Shown here piece by piece: positions 7,400 to 16,140 of a stretch of DNA of 33,256 nucleotides (its first letter is position 1; the number at the start of each line of letters is the position of its first letter). The stretch comes from an uncultured Clostridium sp. (lineage in GTDB: Bacteria; Bacillota; Clostridia; Lachnospirales; Lachnospiraceae). The stretch is from positions 1-33,256 of the forward strand of contig CAMEIH010000031.1 in NCBI GenBank assembly GCA_945917985.1. Direction: 5' to 3'. The notes beneath the pieces are model-generated. The model did no database searches. It was not told where the DNA came from and was given only the letters and a program-made list of their open reading frames with translations. Both the position numbers and the translations under genes were made by a program.

Positions 7400-9079
7400 T
7401 CATATCAGATCATACAGGGCATGTGCCAGCCCGTCGTGATCATTGTCGTAAGCGGTGATGGTGGTAGCCGCCATTTTGATATCATCACTGCCATTTATCA
7501 TGGCAATGCCCATGCCTGCTTCCTCAATCATGGAAATATCGTTTCCCGCATCTCCCGCAGCTACCGACAGAGCCGGATTGATGGAAAGCAGCTCGCAAAG
7601 CTTTTTCACTGAGGCACCTTTTCCGGAAACGGAAGGGAAAACCTCCAGATAATAGGGATTGGAATATAGGAGTGTGAGGCCTTCCTTTTCGGCCCAGGGC
7701 AGGAGGGACTTACGGAAAGCCTCCGATTTTTCCAAATCATGGAGTTCGATGATCAGGCACTTACAGGATCCGCTTTCTTCCACTTCTTTTATATCCTCAC
7801 TGATGATCACAGGTGTCTTAATCACACGCTGGTAATAATGAAGTTCTTCATCGTCAGAGGGAGAGATGATGTGGGTGTCAGTGTAAGTGTGGAAATGCAG
7901 TCCCTGTTTTTCAGCAGCTTTCTTTACGTAAAGAATCTGGTTGTAGCTCAGGGATACCTGATAGATGGTCTTTCCTGTTTCACAGTCCACAATCTGACCG
8001 CCGTTGTAGCCGATCAGATACATGCCGGGATAATTCAGGTTAAGGTATTCCTTTACACTTCTGACACTGTTGATGTCACGACCGGAGCAGAGTACCAGCT
8101 TATGTCCGGCTTTTGCCCACAGGTCAAGGACCTTTCTGGTATAGTCACCGATCTGCTTCTCCGAGTTAAGCAGTGTACCGTCAAGGTCGGTAAACAGGAT
8201 TTTTGTCTTTTTATATTGTTCGGGATGCATTTTCATTTCGCTATGCTTCTTTTTCAGATTCGTCAGTATTTCCTCGGGAATAAAGAGTTTGCCGTAGCCC
8301 ACCGCCAGGTCAAGGCCGGGCTTGGCATTGCCGTGAAAATCGCTTCCGCCGCTGATACAAAGGTCGTATTTCGCGGCAAGAGTGCGCATCTGTCTCTCCT
8401 CGGAGGGAGAGTAGGTGCTGTATACGGCTTCTATGCCCACAAGGCCCATATCCTTTAAGGTGGCAACCATTTTTTCCAGTCTTGCATCACTCATATGATA
8501 CAGAATCGGGTGAGCAAGAATGGGGATGCCCCCTGCCTTCAGGATGATCTCCACAGCCCGCATGGGCGTAATCTTTTTCCGCGGAACAAAACAGGGACCA
8601 TTGTCACCGATGTACCGGTCAAAGGCTTCTTTAAGGCTCTTGGTATAGCCGTGGTTTAAAAGGAATTTGGCATAGTGGGAACGGGTGATCACACTGTCCG
8701 GGAATTCCGACGTCAGTTCCTCATAGGTCACCGGCATGCCGTGCTCGGTGAGACGCCTGCACATCTCCTTGTTCCGGATGATGCGGCCATTCACGAAGTT
8801 CACAAGCCTTCTCTTAAAAAAATCGCTTTTATAATCAATATAGAGCCCTACGATGTGGATGTCCTTTCCCTCATATTCGGAAGAAAATTCAATACCGGGG
8901 ATTACTTCAATGGGTTTGCCCTCTGCGGCTTTCAGAGCCTCGTCGATACCGTCTGTGGTATCGTGGTCGGTAAGGGCAAAGGCTGTGAGGCCTTTTTCAA
9001 GGGCGTAAGTAACAAGTTCGGACGGCGTGTAACTGCCGTCCGACTTGGTGGAATGTACGTGTAAATCTACAATGTTCAT
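7400..9079 (-). CDS. Two-domain phosphatase: PHP phosphoesterase fused to Cof-type HAD hydrolase
   Basis: The N-terminal half (about 1-285) is a PHP metal-dependent phosphoesterase of the YciV/RNase AM class: DLHVHSTKSDGSY with metal-binding His7 and His9, LTDHDTTDG, ILAHPI and GSDFHG. The C-terminal half (about 290-559) is a Cof-type HAD phosphatase: FTDLDGTLLNSEK with nucleophile Asp298 and acid/base Asp300, LCSGRD, and GDAGNDISMIEEAG. PHP enzymes of this class hydrolyse 3',5'-nucleotide bisphosphates or short RNA; Cof-HADs act on small phosphometabolites. The substrate here is unknown. ATG 9079 lies 2 nt after the stop of the upstream ABC-F gene, so translation is probably coupled. A TTG six bases earlier is an alternative start. 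Confidence 0.9.
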   Translation of the reverse strand: MNIVDLHVHSTKSDGSYTPSELVTYALEKGLTAFALTDHDTTDGIDEALKAAEGKPIEVIPGIEFSSEYEGKDIHIVGLYIDYKSDFFKRRLVNFVNGRIIRNKEMCRRLTEHGMPVTYEELTSEFPDSVITRSHYAKFLLNHGYTKSLKEAFDRYIGDNGPCFVPRKKITPMRAVEIILKAGGIPILAHPILYHMSDARLEKMVATLKDMGLVGIEAVYSTYSPSEERQMRTLAAKYDLCISGGSDFHGNAKPGLDLAVGYGKLFIPEEILTNLKKKHSEMKMHPEQYKKTKILFTDLDGTLLNSEKQIGDYTRKVLDLWAKAGHKLVLCSGRDINSVRSVKEYLNLNYPGMYLIGYNGGQIVDCETGKTIYQVSLSYNQILYVKKAAEKQGLHFHTYTDTHIISPSDDEELHYYQRVIKTPVIISEDIKEVEESGSCKCLIIELHDLEKSEAFRKSLLPWAEKEGLTLLYSNPYYLEVFPSVSGKGASVKKLCELLSINPALSVAAGDAGNDISMIEEAGMGIAMINGSDDIKMAATTITAYDNDHDGLAHALYDLI

Positions 9080-9081
9080 AA

Positions 9082-10722
9082 TCAATCTTCGTCTTCTTCA
9101 TCTTCCTGCTTTGTGTAAACAGTACGTTTTCTTGCCATTTCATCACTTTCCAGATATTCATCATAGGTGGTGATCTTGTCGATCATCGTGCCGTTTGGAA
9201 GGATTTCCATAATACGGTTTGCGGTGGTCTGTACAAATTGGTGGTCATGACAGGAGAACAGCGCTACGCCCGGGAACTTGATTAATCCGTTGTTGAGGGC
9301 GGTGATGGACTCCATGTCCAGGTGGTTGGTGGGCTCATCCAGAACAAGGCAGTTGGCACCGCTGATCATCATTTTGGAAAGCAGGCATCTTACCTTTTCT
9401 CCACCGGATAAAACCTTGACTTTTTTTACACCGTCTTCTCCGGCAAACAGCATACGTCCCAGGAAACCGCGGACATAAGTCACATCCTTGACGGGAGAGT
9501 AGCCGGTGAGCCAGTCGACGATGGTGTAGTCATTGTCAAATTCTTTGGTGCTGTCCTTGGGGAAGTAGGCCTGGGAAGTGGTGACACCCCATTTGAAGGT
9601 ACCTTCATCCGGTTCCATTTCACCCATCAGAATCTGGAAGAGTGTAGTCTTTGCCAGCTCATTTCCGCCCACAAAAGCAACCTTGTCATCATGACCCAGA
9701 ATAAAGGAAATATTGTCAAGTACCTTTTCCCCGTTTATAGTTTTGGAAATGCCTTCCACGGAAAGCACTTCGTTGCCGATCTCGCGGTCGGGACGGAAAT
9801 CGATATAGGGATATTTACGGCTGGAGGGTTTGATTTCATCCAGCTCGATTTTTTCAAGGGCACGTTTTCTGGAAGTAGCCTGCTTGGATTTGGAAGCGTT
9901 GGCGGAGAAACGGGAGATGAATTCCTGAAGCTCCTTGATCTTTTCTTCCTTTTTCTTGTTGGCTTCCTTCATCTGCTTGATCAGAAGCTGGCTGGATTCA
10001 TACCAGAAGTCGTAGTTTCCGGCATAGAGCTGAATCTTACCGTAGTCGATATCCGCCGTGTGGGTACATACTTTATTTAAGAAGTAACGGTCATGGGAAA
10101 CCACGATGACAGTGTTTTCAAAATTGATCAGAAATTCTTCCAGCCATGCAATGGCGTCAAGGTCAAGGTGGTTTGTGGGCTCGTCGAGAAGGAGGATGTC
10201 AGGGTTCCCGAAAAGCGCCTTTGCAAGCAGTACCTTCACCTTTTCATTACCGTTTAAATCCTTCATGATAGCGTAGTGATATTCGGTGTCGATGCCGAGA
10301 CCGTTCAGCAGCATGGCAGCGTTTGACTCTGCTTCCCAGCCGTCCATTTCCGCAAATTCAGCTTCCAACTCGCTGGCCCGGATACCGTCCTCGTCGGTGA
10401 AATCTTCCTTTGCATAAATGGCATCCTTTTCCTTCATAATCTGGTAAAGCCGCTCATTACCCATGATAACCACATCCATAACAGGATATTCATCATATTT
10501 GAAATGATCCTGCTCCAGGACGGATAAGCGCTGGCCCGGAGTCATGGTGATATCTCCGTTTGTGGTTTCCAGCTGGCCTGACAGGATTTTTAAGAAGGTG
10601 GACTTTCCTGCGCCGTTGGCACCGATAAGTCCGTAACAGTTTCCTTCGGTAAATTTGATATTGACATCTTCAAATAAGGCTTTCTTGCCTACTCTATACG
10701 TTACATTATTTGCACTGATCAT
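9082..10722 (-). CDS. ABC-F family ATPase, YkpA/YbiT subgroup
   Basis: ABC-F proteins have two ATPase domains without membrane segments and act on ribosomes. Domain 1 has Walker A GANGAGKST (34-42) and LLLDEPTNHLD. Domain 2 has LSGGEK and LVLDEPTNHLD, but its Walker A position reads GGNELAKTT (352-360), lacking the glycine before lysine; domain 1's signature is LNGNEK rather than LSGGE. As I recall it, Bacillus YkpA shows similar departures, so this looks like a subgroup trait. The linker between domains contains lysine-rich coiled coil. AGGAG precedes ATG 10722 by about 9 nt. Not a transporter; a resistance role is not indicated. Confidence 0.92.
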   Translation of the reverse strand: MISANNVTYRVGKKALFEDVNIKFTEGNCYGLIGANGAGKSTFLKILSGQLETTNGDITMTPGQRLSVLEQDHFKYDEYPVMDVVIMGNERLYQIMKEKDAIYAKEDFTDEDGIRASELEAEFAEMDGWEAESNAAMLLNGLGIDTEYHYAIMKDLNGNEKVKVLLAKALFGNPDILLLDEPTNHLDLDAIAWLEEFLINFENTVIVVSHDRYFLNKVCTHTADIDYGKIQLYAGNYDFWYESSQLLIKQMKEANKKKEEKIKELQEFISRFSANASKSKQATSRKRALEKIELDEIKPSSRKYPYIDFRPDREIGNEVLSVEGISKTINGEKVLDNISFILGHDDKVAFVGGNELAKTTLFQILMGEMEPDEGTFKWGVTTSQAYFPKDSTKEFDNDYTIVDWLTGYSPVKDVTYVRGFLGRMLFAGEDGVKKVKVLSGGEKVRCLLSKMMISGANCLVLDEPTNHLDMESITALNNGLIKFPGVALFSCHDHQFVQTTANRIMEILPNGTMIDKITTYDEYLESDEMARKRTVYTKQEDEEDED

Positions 10723-10778
10723 GTCTGTGACTCCTCATCTTTAAAATAATTTTCAACTAGTTACCATAACAATTACCT

Positions 10779-10807
10779 ATTTTATAGTGCGCATCATGAT
10801 TTTGCAA
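10779..10807 (-). promoter_or_regulatory. Promoter of the ABC-F / PHP-HAD operon
   Basis: On the minus strand, TTGCAA (10807-10802), a 17-nt spacer and TAAAAT (10784-10779) lie 56 nt before the ABC-F start codon. Confidence 0.6.
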
Positions 10808-10847
10808 GCAAATTACGTAAAAAGATGGTAAAACCGAGGGAGAGGGA

Positions 10848-10876
10848 TAGATTTTCATAAGTTTCAATGCTACAAT
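10848..10876 (+). promoter_or_regulatory. Possible promoter of the MFS-GDPD operon
   Basis: A good -10 (TACAAT, 10871-10876) has only a weak -35 (TAGATT, 10848-10853) at 17 nt. It is the best candidate in the divergent gap with the ABC-F gene. Confidence 0.35.
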
Positions 10877-10931
10877 AAATACAATAATGATTTCCACCGT
10901 GAAATCGAATAAGGAATTGTGAGGATAGAAG

Positions 10932-12245
10932 ATGAAACTGAACTACAGGAGAACTTTTTTGATCGGACTGGCATTTTTGTCCATTTGTGCTTTCTGGCAG
11001 ATGTATGACAACATTATTCCGCTGATTTTGCAGAATACCTTCGGAATCGGTGAGACCATTACAGGAGCCATCATGGCGGCAGATAATGTGCTGGCGCTCT
11101 TCCTGCTCCCTGTTTTTGGTGCCATATCTGACAGGGTAGATACGAAATTTGGAAAGAGAATGCCTTTTATTGCGGGTGGCACGGTGCTTGCCGTGATTTT
11201 TCTGATGATCCTTCCGGCGGCCGACAGAAGGGAGAATTTGATCCTTTTTGTGATCGCACTTTTTGCACTTCTTGTCTCCATGGGATTATACCGCTCACCT
11301 GCGGTGGCACTGATGCCGGATTTAACTCCAAACAAGCTTCGCAGTAAAGGCAATGCGGTTATCAACCTGATGGGTGCAGTGGGAGGTGTCTATACCCTGA
11401 TTATGATCAAACTCCTTGTGGGCAAAGGAGAGCGTCCCGATTACACGCCGCTGTTTGTCAGTGTGGCAGCTCTCATGGTCATTGCCGTAGGCGTTCTTGT
11501 GATCACCATTCAGGAAAAGAAGGTAAAGGCAAAGGTAGATGCGGAAGTGAAGGCCTATGAAGAAAAGGCCGGTGTGATGGTGGAGACAGAGGACACCGTG
11601 GAAAAGGAAGAGGAAGGACCTAAGACTGCCATGCCCAAAGAGGTAAAGCGCAGTATGATCTTTTTGCTTGCGTCCATTTTCCTTTGGTTTACTGCCTATA
11701 ATGCCGTTACCACAGCCTTTTCCCGTTATACCAAAGTGGTCTGGAAATTGGAGGGCGGCGGATTTGCAGACTGTCTCATGGTGGCAACAGTTGCGGCAAT
11801 CTTAAGCTATATTCCCATCGGCAACATTGCAAGCAAGGTGGGACGAAAGAAGACCATTATGGGTGGCGTTGTTCTGATGAGTGTGTGCTATTTTGCCGCA
11901 ATTTTTGCAGGTACCTATCACCCGCTTGTCAATGTTGCGTTCGCAGCGATCGGCGTGGGCTGGGCTGCCATCAACGTGAATTCTTATCCCATGATTGTGG
12001 AGATGAGTAAGGGATGCGACATCGGAAAGTTTACGGGTACTTATTATACTTTTTCCATGACGGCACAGATATTTACCCCTGTGTTATCCGGCTTTTTGCT
12101 GGAGAAAGTCTCCTATAGGACCTTGTTCCCCTATGCTTTTATTTTTTCCGTTCTGGCATTTTTCACCATGACACAGGTGCATCACGGAGATGCAAGACCG
12201 GATAAAAAGAAAAGTGTACTTGAAAATTTTGATGTAGATGACTAA
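10932..12245 (+). CDS. MFS transporter, SLC45/GPH-like
   Basis: A secondary transporter of the major facilitator superfamily with about 12 hydrophobic segments in 437 residues. The loop-2/3 motif appears as GAISDRVDTKFGKRMPFI (about residues 60-77), the form seen in sugar-cation symporters and the SLC45 group. A long charged cytoplasmic loop (about 195-235, rich in Lys and Glu) separates the two six-helix halves. TGAGGA before ATG 10932 is the ribosome site. The glycerophosphodiesterase gene follows after 42 nt without a terminator, suggesting co-transcription. The substrate cannot be read from sequence; a sugar or a phosphodiester-related compound would suit the neighbour. Confidence 0.85.
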   Translation: MKLNYRRTFLIGLAFLSICAFWQMYDNIIPLILQNTFGIGETITGAIMAADNVLALFLLPVFGAISDRVDTKFGKRMPFIAGGTVLAVIFLMILPAADRRENLILFVIALFALLVSMGLYRSPAVALMPDLTPNKLRSKGNAVINLMGAVGGVYTLIMIKLLVGKGERPDYTPLFVSVAALMVIAVGVLVITIQEKKVKAKVDAEVKAYEEKAGVMVETEDTVEKEEEGPKTAMPKEVKRSMIFLLASIFLWFTAYNAVTTAFSRYTKVVWKLEGGGFADCLMVATVAAILSYIPIGNIASKVGRKKTIMGGVVLMSVCYFAAIFAGTYHPLVNVAFAAIGVGWAAINVNSYPMIVEMSKGCDIGKFTGTYYTFSMTAQIFTPVLSGFLLEKVSYRTLFPYAFIFSVLAFFTMTQVHHGDARPDKKKSVLENFDVDD

Positions 12246-12287
12246 GATAGATTGTAAAATCTTAAAGAAATACGAAGGTGAAATGAA

Positions 12288-13118
12288 ATGACAGCGTTGT
12301 ATGTGGTTTTAATTGTAATTTTAGTATTGATTGTACTCTATTTTCTGGCTATCAAACCAAGGCTCTCCAGGCAGAAACAGTGGGCTCCCTTTAAAGGTGT
12401 CTACTATGCCCACAGAGGTCTCCATGACAATGAATCGGAAGCCCCTGAGAACTCAATGCCGGCTTTTAAGAAAGCAGTGAAGGCCGGTTACGGGATTGAA
12501 CTTGACGTGCAGCTTACCAAGGACAGAGTTCCTGTGGTGTTCCATGATTTTACGTTGGAGAGAGCCTGCGGTAAGCCGGGTAAAGTCTATGAGTATACCT
12601 ATGAGGAACTGCAGCAGTTTCCCCTGTTTCAGAGTGACGAACGGATTCCTAAATTTGAGGAGGTCCTCAAGGCAGTGGACGGGAAGGTACCTCTTATTGT
12701 GGAGATCAAGCTGGAATGGATGGATCTTACGGTGTGTGCTTATGCAGATAAACTGCTGAAAGAATACAAAGGACTGTATTGTATCGAGTCCTTTAACCCT
12801 CTGGTTCTGACCTGGTACCGCAGATATCATAATGATGTGCTGAGGGGTCAGCTTTCCGATGCTTTTCTGAAGGAAGGGGAGTACAAGGGTGTTTTATACT
12901 GGCTTTTGCAGAATCTTTTGCTGAACTGGATGACAAAACCGGATTTTGTGGCCTACAATCACAAATATGCGGATAATTTGTCCAGAAGACTTTGCAGAAA
13001 GCTGTATAAGAATATGGCGGCAGCCTGGACCATCAAGAGTGAGCAGGAGCTTGAGACTGCAAAAGAGGAATTTGATGTATTTATTTTTGATTCCTTTATT
13101 CCGAAAAAGCAAAAGTAG
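12288..13118 (+). CDS. Membrane-anchored glycerophosphodiester phosphodiesterase
   Basis: Hydrolyses glycerophosphodiesters to glycerol-3-phosphate and an alcohol. One N-terminal membrane segment (residues 3-22) is followed by the GDPD TIM barrel: YYAHRG with catalytic His42, NSMPAF, ELDVQ with metal ligands Glu71 and Asp73, and VVFHDFTLER with the second catalytic His86; then VEIK. The C-terminus ends in a barrel strand (VFIFDSF) and lysines. Orientation of the anchor suggests a membrane-associated catalytic domain, but the side is not certain. AGGTGA precedes the ATG by about 7 nt. Probably in one operon with the MFS gene, which may import the substrate or product. Confidence 0.9.
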   Translation: MTALYVVLIVILVLIVLYFLAIKPRLSRQKQWAPFKGVYYAHRGLHDNESEAPENSMPAFKKAVKAGYGIELDVQLTKDRVPVVFHDFTLERACGKPGKVYEYTYEELQQFPLFQSDERIPKFEEVLKAVDGKVPLIVEIKLEWMDLTVCAYADKLLKEYKGLYCIESFNPLVLTWYRRYHNDVLRGQLSDAFLKEGEYKGVLYWLLQNLLLNWMTKPDFVAYNHKYADNLSRRLCRKLYKNMAAAWTIKSEQELETAKEEFDVFIFDSFIPKKQK

Positions 13119-13213
13119 GTAATATGCTAAGCATTTTATTGGTAAAAATCATGTAAAAAACATTCAAAAACAAAAAAATATGCATTATTTTTCACAAAAA
13201 AGATGCAATTATG

Positions 13214-13237
13214 AAGGGAATATGTTATAATTCCCTT
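13214..13237 (+). promoter_or_regulatory. ppdK promoter with -10 box inside an inverted repeat
   Basis: An extended -10 element, TGTTATAAT (13223-13231), without a good -35, lies inside the perfect inverted repeat AAGGGAAT (13214-13221) / ATTCCCTT (13230-13237), spaced by 8 nt. A dimeric regulator bound here would cover the -10 box. No canonical CRE, CodY or Rex motif was recognised. Confidence 0.55.
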
Positions 13238-13253
13238 AGTGAATTATTTGATG

Positions 13254-13327
13254 CAGGATAAGAGTACAAGGACGTACGTTTTTATACCATGGGCTTTCGT
13301 CCATGGTATATTCGTTCCATTATCCTG
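13254..13327 (+). promoter_or_regulatory. Structured 5' leader of ppdK
   Basis: The leader of about 115 nt contains nested pairing. An outer stem CAGGATAA (13254-13261) / TTATCCTG (13320-13327) encloses a perfect 10-bp hairpin TATACCATGG (13283-13292) / CCATGGTATA (13301-13310) with loop GCTTTCGT. The ribosome site GGGAGAG lies downstream, outside both stems. No T-tract follows, so it is not a terminator. I do not recognise it as a known riboswitch. Confidence 0.5.
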
Positions 13328-13355
13328 TAAATTTTCTTAAAAAGGGAGAGACACG

Positions 13356-15980
13356 ATGGTAAAATGGGTTTATTCTTTTGAAGAAGGTAATGCGGACATG
13401 CGTAACCTCCTTGGAGGAAAAGGTGCAAATCTTGCAGAGATGACTAATCTTGGTCTGCCGATTCCCCAGGGATTTACGGTTACCACGGAAGCATGTACTG
13501 ATTACTATGCAAATGGCAGACAGATTTCAGATGAAATCAAAGAACAGATTTTTACAACACTTTCAGCGCTGGAAGTAAAGCAGGGCAAGAAATTCGGAGA
13601 TACGGAAAATCCGCTCCTCGTTTCCGTTCGTTCCGGTGCGAGAGCATCCATGCCCGGCATGATGGATACCATCTTAAATCTGGGGCTTACCGATGTGGCG
13701 GTTGAAGGCTTTGCGGCAAAGACCGGCAATCCCAGATTCGCATATGATTCTTATCGTCGTTTCATTCAGATGTTTTCCGATGTGGTTATGGAGATTCCCA
13801 AATCTTTCTTTGAGCGAATTCTGGATGAAATCAAGGAGAGCAAGGGCGTTAAATTTGATACGGAGTTAACGGCTGATGACTTAAAGGAAGTTATCGTACG
13901 CTTTAAGGCAGTTTATAAAGATAAGATGGGGGACGATTTCCCCCAGGATCCCAGAGTGCAGCTGATGGAAGCCGTAAAAGCGGTGTTCCGTTCCTGGGAC
14001 AATGAGAGAGCTATCGTTTACAGACGAATGAATGATATTCCCGGTGACTGGGGAACAGCTGTCAACGTGCAGGCCATGGTATTCGGTAACATGGGCAATA
14101 CCTCCGGTACAGGTGTAGCCTTCACCCGAAATCCTTCTACCGGTGAAAAAGGTATTTATGGTGAATACCTGATCAATGCACAGGGAGAGGATGTTGTGGC
14201 CGGTATCAGAACACCACAGCCCATTACCAGACTGGAACAGGATCTTCCGGAATGCTATCAGCAGTTTATTGCAATTGCAAACAAGCTGGAAGATCACTAT
14301 CGCGATATGCAGGATATGGAGTTTACCATCGAGGAAGGTAAACTGTTCTTTTTACAGACAAGAAACGGAAAGAGAACCGCACCTGCAGCTCTTCAGATTG
14401 CCTGTGACCTTGTGGATGAAGGCAAGATCACACCCGAGGAAGCAGTGCTTCGTATTGAAGCGAAATCTTTGGATCAGCTTCTTCATCCTACCTTTGATGC
14501 AGATGCGCTGAAGGCAGGTGTTGTGATCGGACAGGCACTTCCCGCATCTCCCGGTGCTGCGGCAGGTAAGGTTTACTTTACCGCTCAGGAAGCAAAGGCA
14601 GCTCATGAAAAGGGAGAAAGAGTAGTACTGGTTCGTCTGGAGACATCACCGGAAGATATTGAAGGTATGCATGCGGCAGAGGGTATCCTTACTGTAAGAG
14701 GCGGTATGACAAGCCATGCAGCGGTTGTAGCCCGTGGTATGGGAACCTGCTGTGTATCCGGTTGCGGTGAAATTTCCATCAATGAGGAAGAAAAAGTATT
14801 TGAACTTGGCGGACACGTTTATCATGAAGGAGATTACATTTCCTTAGACGGTTCCACCGGTAAAATTTATGACGGAGACATTAAGACAAAGGAAGCAGCT
14901 ATCAGCGGCAACTTTGAGAGAATTATGAACTGGGCAGACTCTTTCCGTAAATTGCAGGTTCGCACCAATGCTGATACACCTGCGGATGCAGCCAATGCAG
15001 TGAAATACGGTGCAGAGGGAATCGGACTTTGCCGTACAGAGCATATGTTCTTTGAACCTGACAGAATTCCCAAGATCCGTCAGATGATTCTTGCGAGAAC
15101 CCAGCAGGAAAGAGAAAAGGCATTAAATGAACTGATCCCCTATCAGAAGGGAGACTTCAAGGGACTTTATGAAGCGATGGAGGGCAGACCGGTTACCATC
15201 CGTTTCCTGGATCCCCCGTTACATGAGTTTGTTCCCACTGAAAAGGATGATATTGATGATCTCGCCATCAAGATGATGATGACAGCGGAGCAGGTACAGG
15301 AAATCTGTGATTCTCTCCATGAGTTTAACCCCATGATGGGGCACAGAGGATGCCGACTTGCCGTTACTTATCCGGAAATTGCCAGAATGCAGACAAGAGC
15401 CGTTATGGAAGCAGCCATTGAAGTGAAAGCGGAAAAGGGATATGATATCGTTCCCGAGATCATGATTCCTCTGGTAGGCGAGAAGAAAGAGCTTAAGTTT
15501 GTCAAAGATGTTGTGGTAGAGACAGCAGAGCAGGTAAAGAAGGAAAAAAATTCCGATATCCAGTATCATATCGGAACCATGATCGAAATCCCGAGAGCAG
15601 CGCTTCTTGCTGATGAGATTGCAGAGGAAGCAGAGTTCTTCTCCTTCGGAACCAACGATCTGACCCAGATGACCTTCGGTTTCTCCAGAGATGATGCCGG
15701 CAAGTTCCTTGGTGACTATTACAAACATAAGATCTACGAATCCGATCCTTTTGCAAGACTGGATCAGAAGGGTGTGGGACAGCTGGTACAGATGGCAGCC
15801 GAGAAAGGCAGAAAGACAAGACCGGATATCAAGCTTGGTATCTGCGGCGAGCACGGCGGAGATCCTTCTTCTGTTGAGTTCTGTCACAAGGTAGGTCTTA
15901 CTTATGTATCCTGCTCACCTTTCAGAGTTCCCATTGCAAGGCTTGCGGCAGCACAGGCAGCTATCAACAGCAAACAGTAA
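13356..15980 (+). CDS. ppdK: Pyruvate, phosphate dikinase
   Basis: Interconverts pyruvate, ATP and phosphate with phosphoenolpyruvate, AMP and pyrophosphate; in clostridia it works in glycolysis with pyrophosphate or in gluconeogenesis. The 874-residue length equals that of the structurally known Clostridium symbiosum enzyme. Domains: N-terminal ATP-grasp (about 1-340; GGKGANLAEM, SVRSGARASMPGMMDT), the swivelling phosphohistidine domain with His454 in GGMTSHAAVVARGMG, and the C-terminal PEP/pyruvate TIM barrel with GHRGCRL, FGTNDLTQMTFG and the catalytic Cys830 in GICGEHGG. GGGAGAG precedes the ATG. It is a single-gene unit with a structured leader and a terminator near 16110. Confidence 0.98.
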   Translation: MVKWVYSFEEGNADMRNLLGGKGANLAEMTNLGLPIPQGFTVTTEACTDYYANGRQISDEIKEQIFTTLSALEVKQGKKFGDTENPLLVSVRSGARASMPGMMDTILNLGLTDVAVEGFAAKTGNPRFAYDSYRRFIQMFSDVVMEIPKSFFERILDEIKESKGVKFDTELTADDLKEVIVRFKAVYKDKMGDDFPQDPRVQLMEAVKAVFRSWDNERAIVYRRMNDIPGDWGTAVNVQAMVFGNMGNTSGTGVAFTRNPSTGEKGIYGEYLINAQGEDVVAGIRTPQPITRLEQDLPECYQQFIAIANKLEDHYRDMQDMEFTIEEGKLFFLQTRNGKRTAPAALQIACDLVDEGKITPEEAVLRIEAKSLDQLLHPTFDADALKAGVVIGQALPASPGAAAGKVYFTAQEAKAAHEKGERVVLVRLETSPEDIEGMHAAEGILTVRGGMTSHAAVVARGMGTCCVSGCGEISINEEEKVFELGGHVYHEGDYISLDGSTGKIYDGDIKTKEAAISGNFERIMNWADSFRKLQVRTNADTPADAANAVKYGAEGIGLCRTEHMFFEPDRIPKIRQMILARTQQEREKALNELIPYQKGDFKGLYEAMEGRPVTIRFLDPPLHEFVPTEKDDIDDLAIKMMMTAEQVQEICDSLHEFNPMMGHRGCRLAVTYPEIARMQTRAVMEAAIEVKAEKGYDIVPEIMIPLVGEKKELKFVKDVVVETAEQVKKEKNSDIQYHIGTMIEIPRAALLADEIAEEAEFFSFGTNDLTQMTFGFSRDDAGKFLGDYYKHKIYESDPFARLDQKGVGQLVQMAAEKGRKTRPDIKLGICGEHGGDPSSVEFCHKVGLTYVSCSPFRVPIARLAAAQAAINSKQ

Positions 15981-15994
15981 TTGAAACTGCTTGT

Positions 15995-16082
15995 TTTCTG
16001 GGAACTTATGAAATACCTAGAGACTATATGATTCGAAGCGCAAGGCTTTATCATAGTCAAAATACATTTCGTTTCCCGGAAA
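15995..16082 (+). other. Structured 3' region after ppdK
   Basis: Three nested inverted repeats are visible: TTTCTGGGAA (15995-16004) / TTCCCGGAAA (16073-16082), GACTAT (16022-16027) / ATAGTC (16053-16058), and AAGC-GCAAG-GCTT (16036-16048). They would fold as one elongated RNA before the terminator. Function unknown; it may be a stabilising 3' UTR or part of a small RNA. Confidence 0.4.
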
Positions 16083-16109
16083 AGATTATAATGAAGCTAT
16101 ACATTGTTT

Positions 16110-16140
16110 AGGGAGTCTGTAATAGGCTCCCTGTATTTTT
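16110..16140 (+). terminator. Intrinsic terminator downstream of ppdK
   Basis: AGGGAGTCT (16110-16118) pairs with AGGCTCCCT (16124-16132) through one G-U pair, loop GTAAT, followed by GTATTTTT. Confidence 0.85.

Noticed and set aside
7739-8458. 239-codon plus-strand open frame
   Set aside because: Antisense to the PHP-HAD gene, whose motifs are all on the minus strand.
13140-13250. Possible terminator after the glycerophosphodiesterase gene
   Set aside because: A-rich stretch without a stable stem followed by T; only weak self-complementarity.
15219-15887. 222-codon minus-strand open frame over ppdK
   Set aside because: Antisense to the conserved PEP-binding barrel of PPDK.
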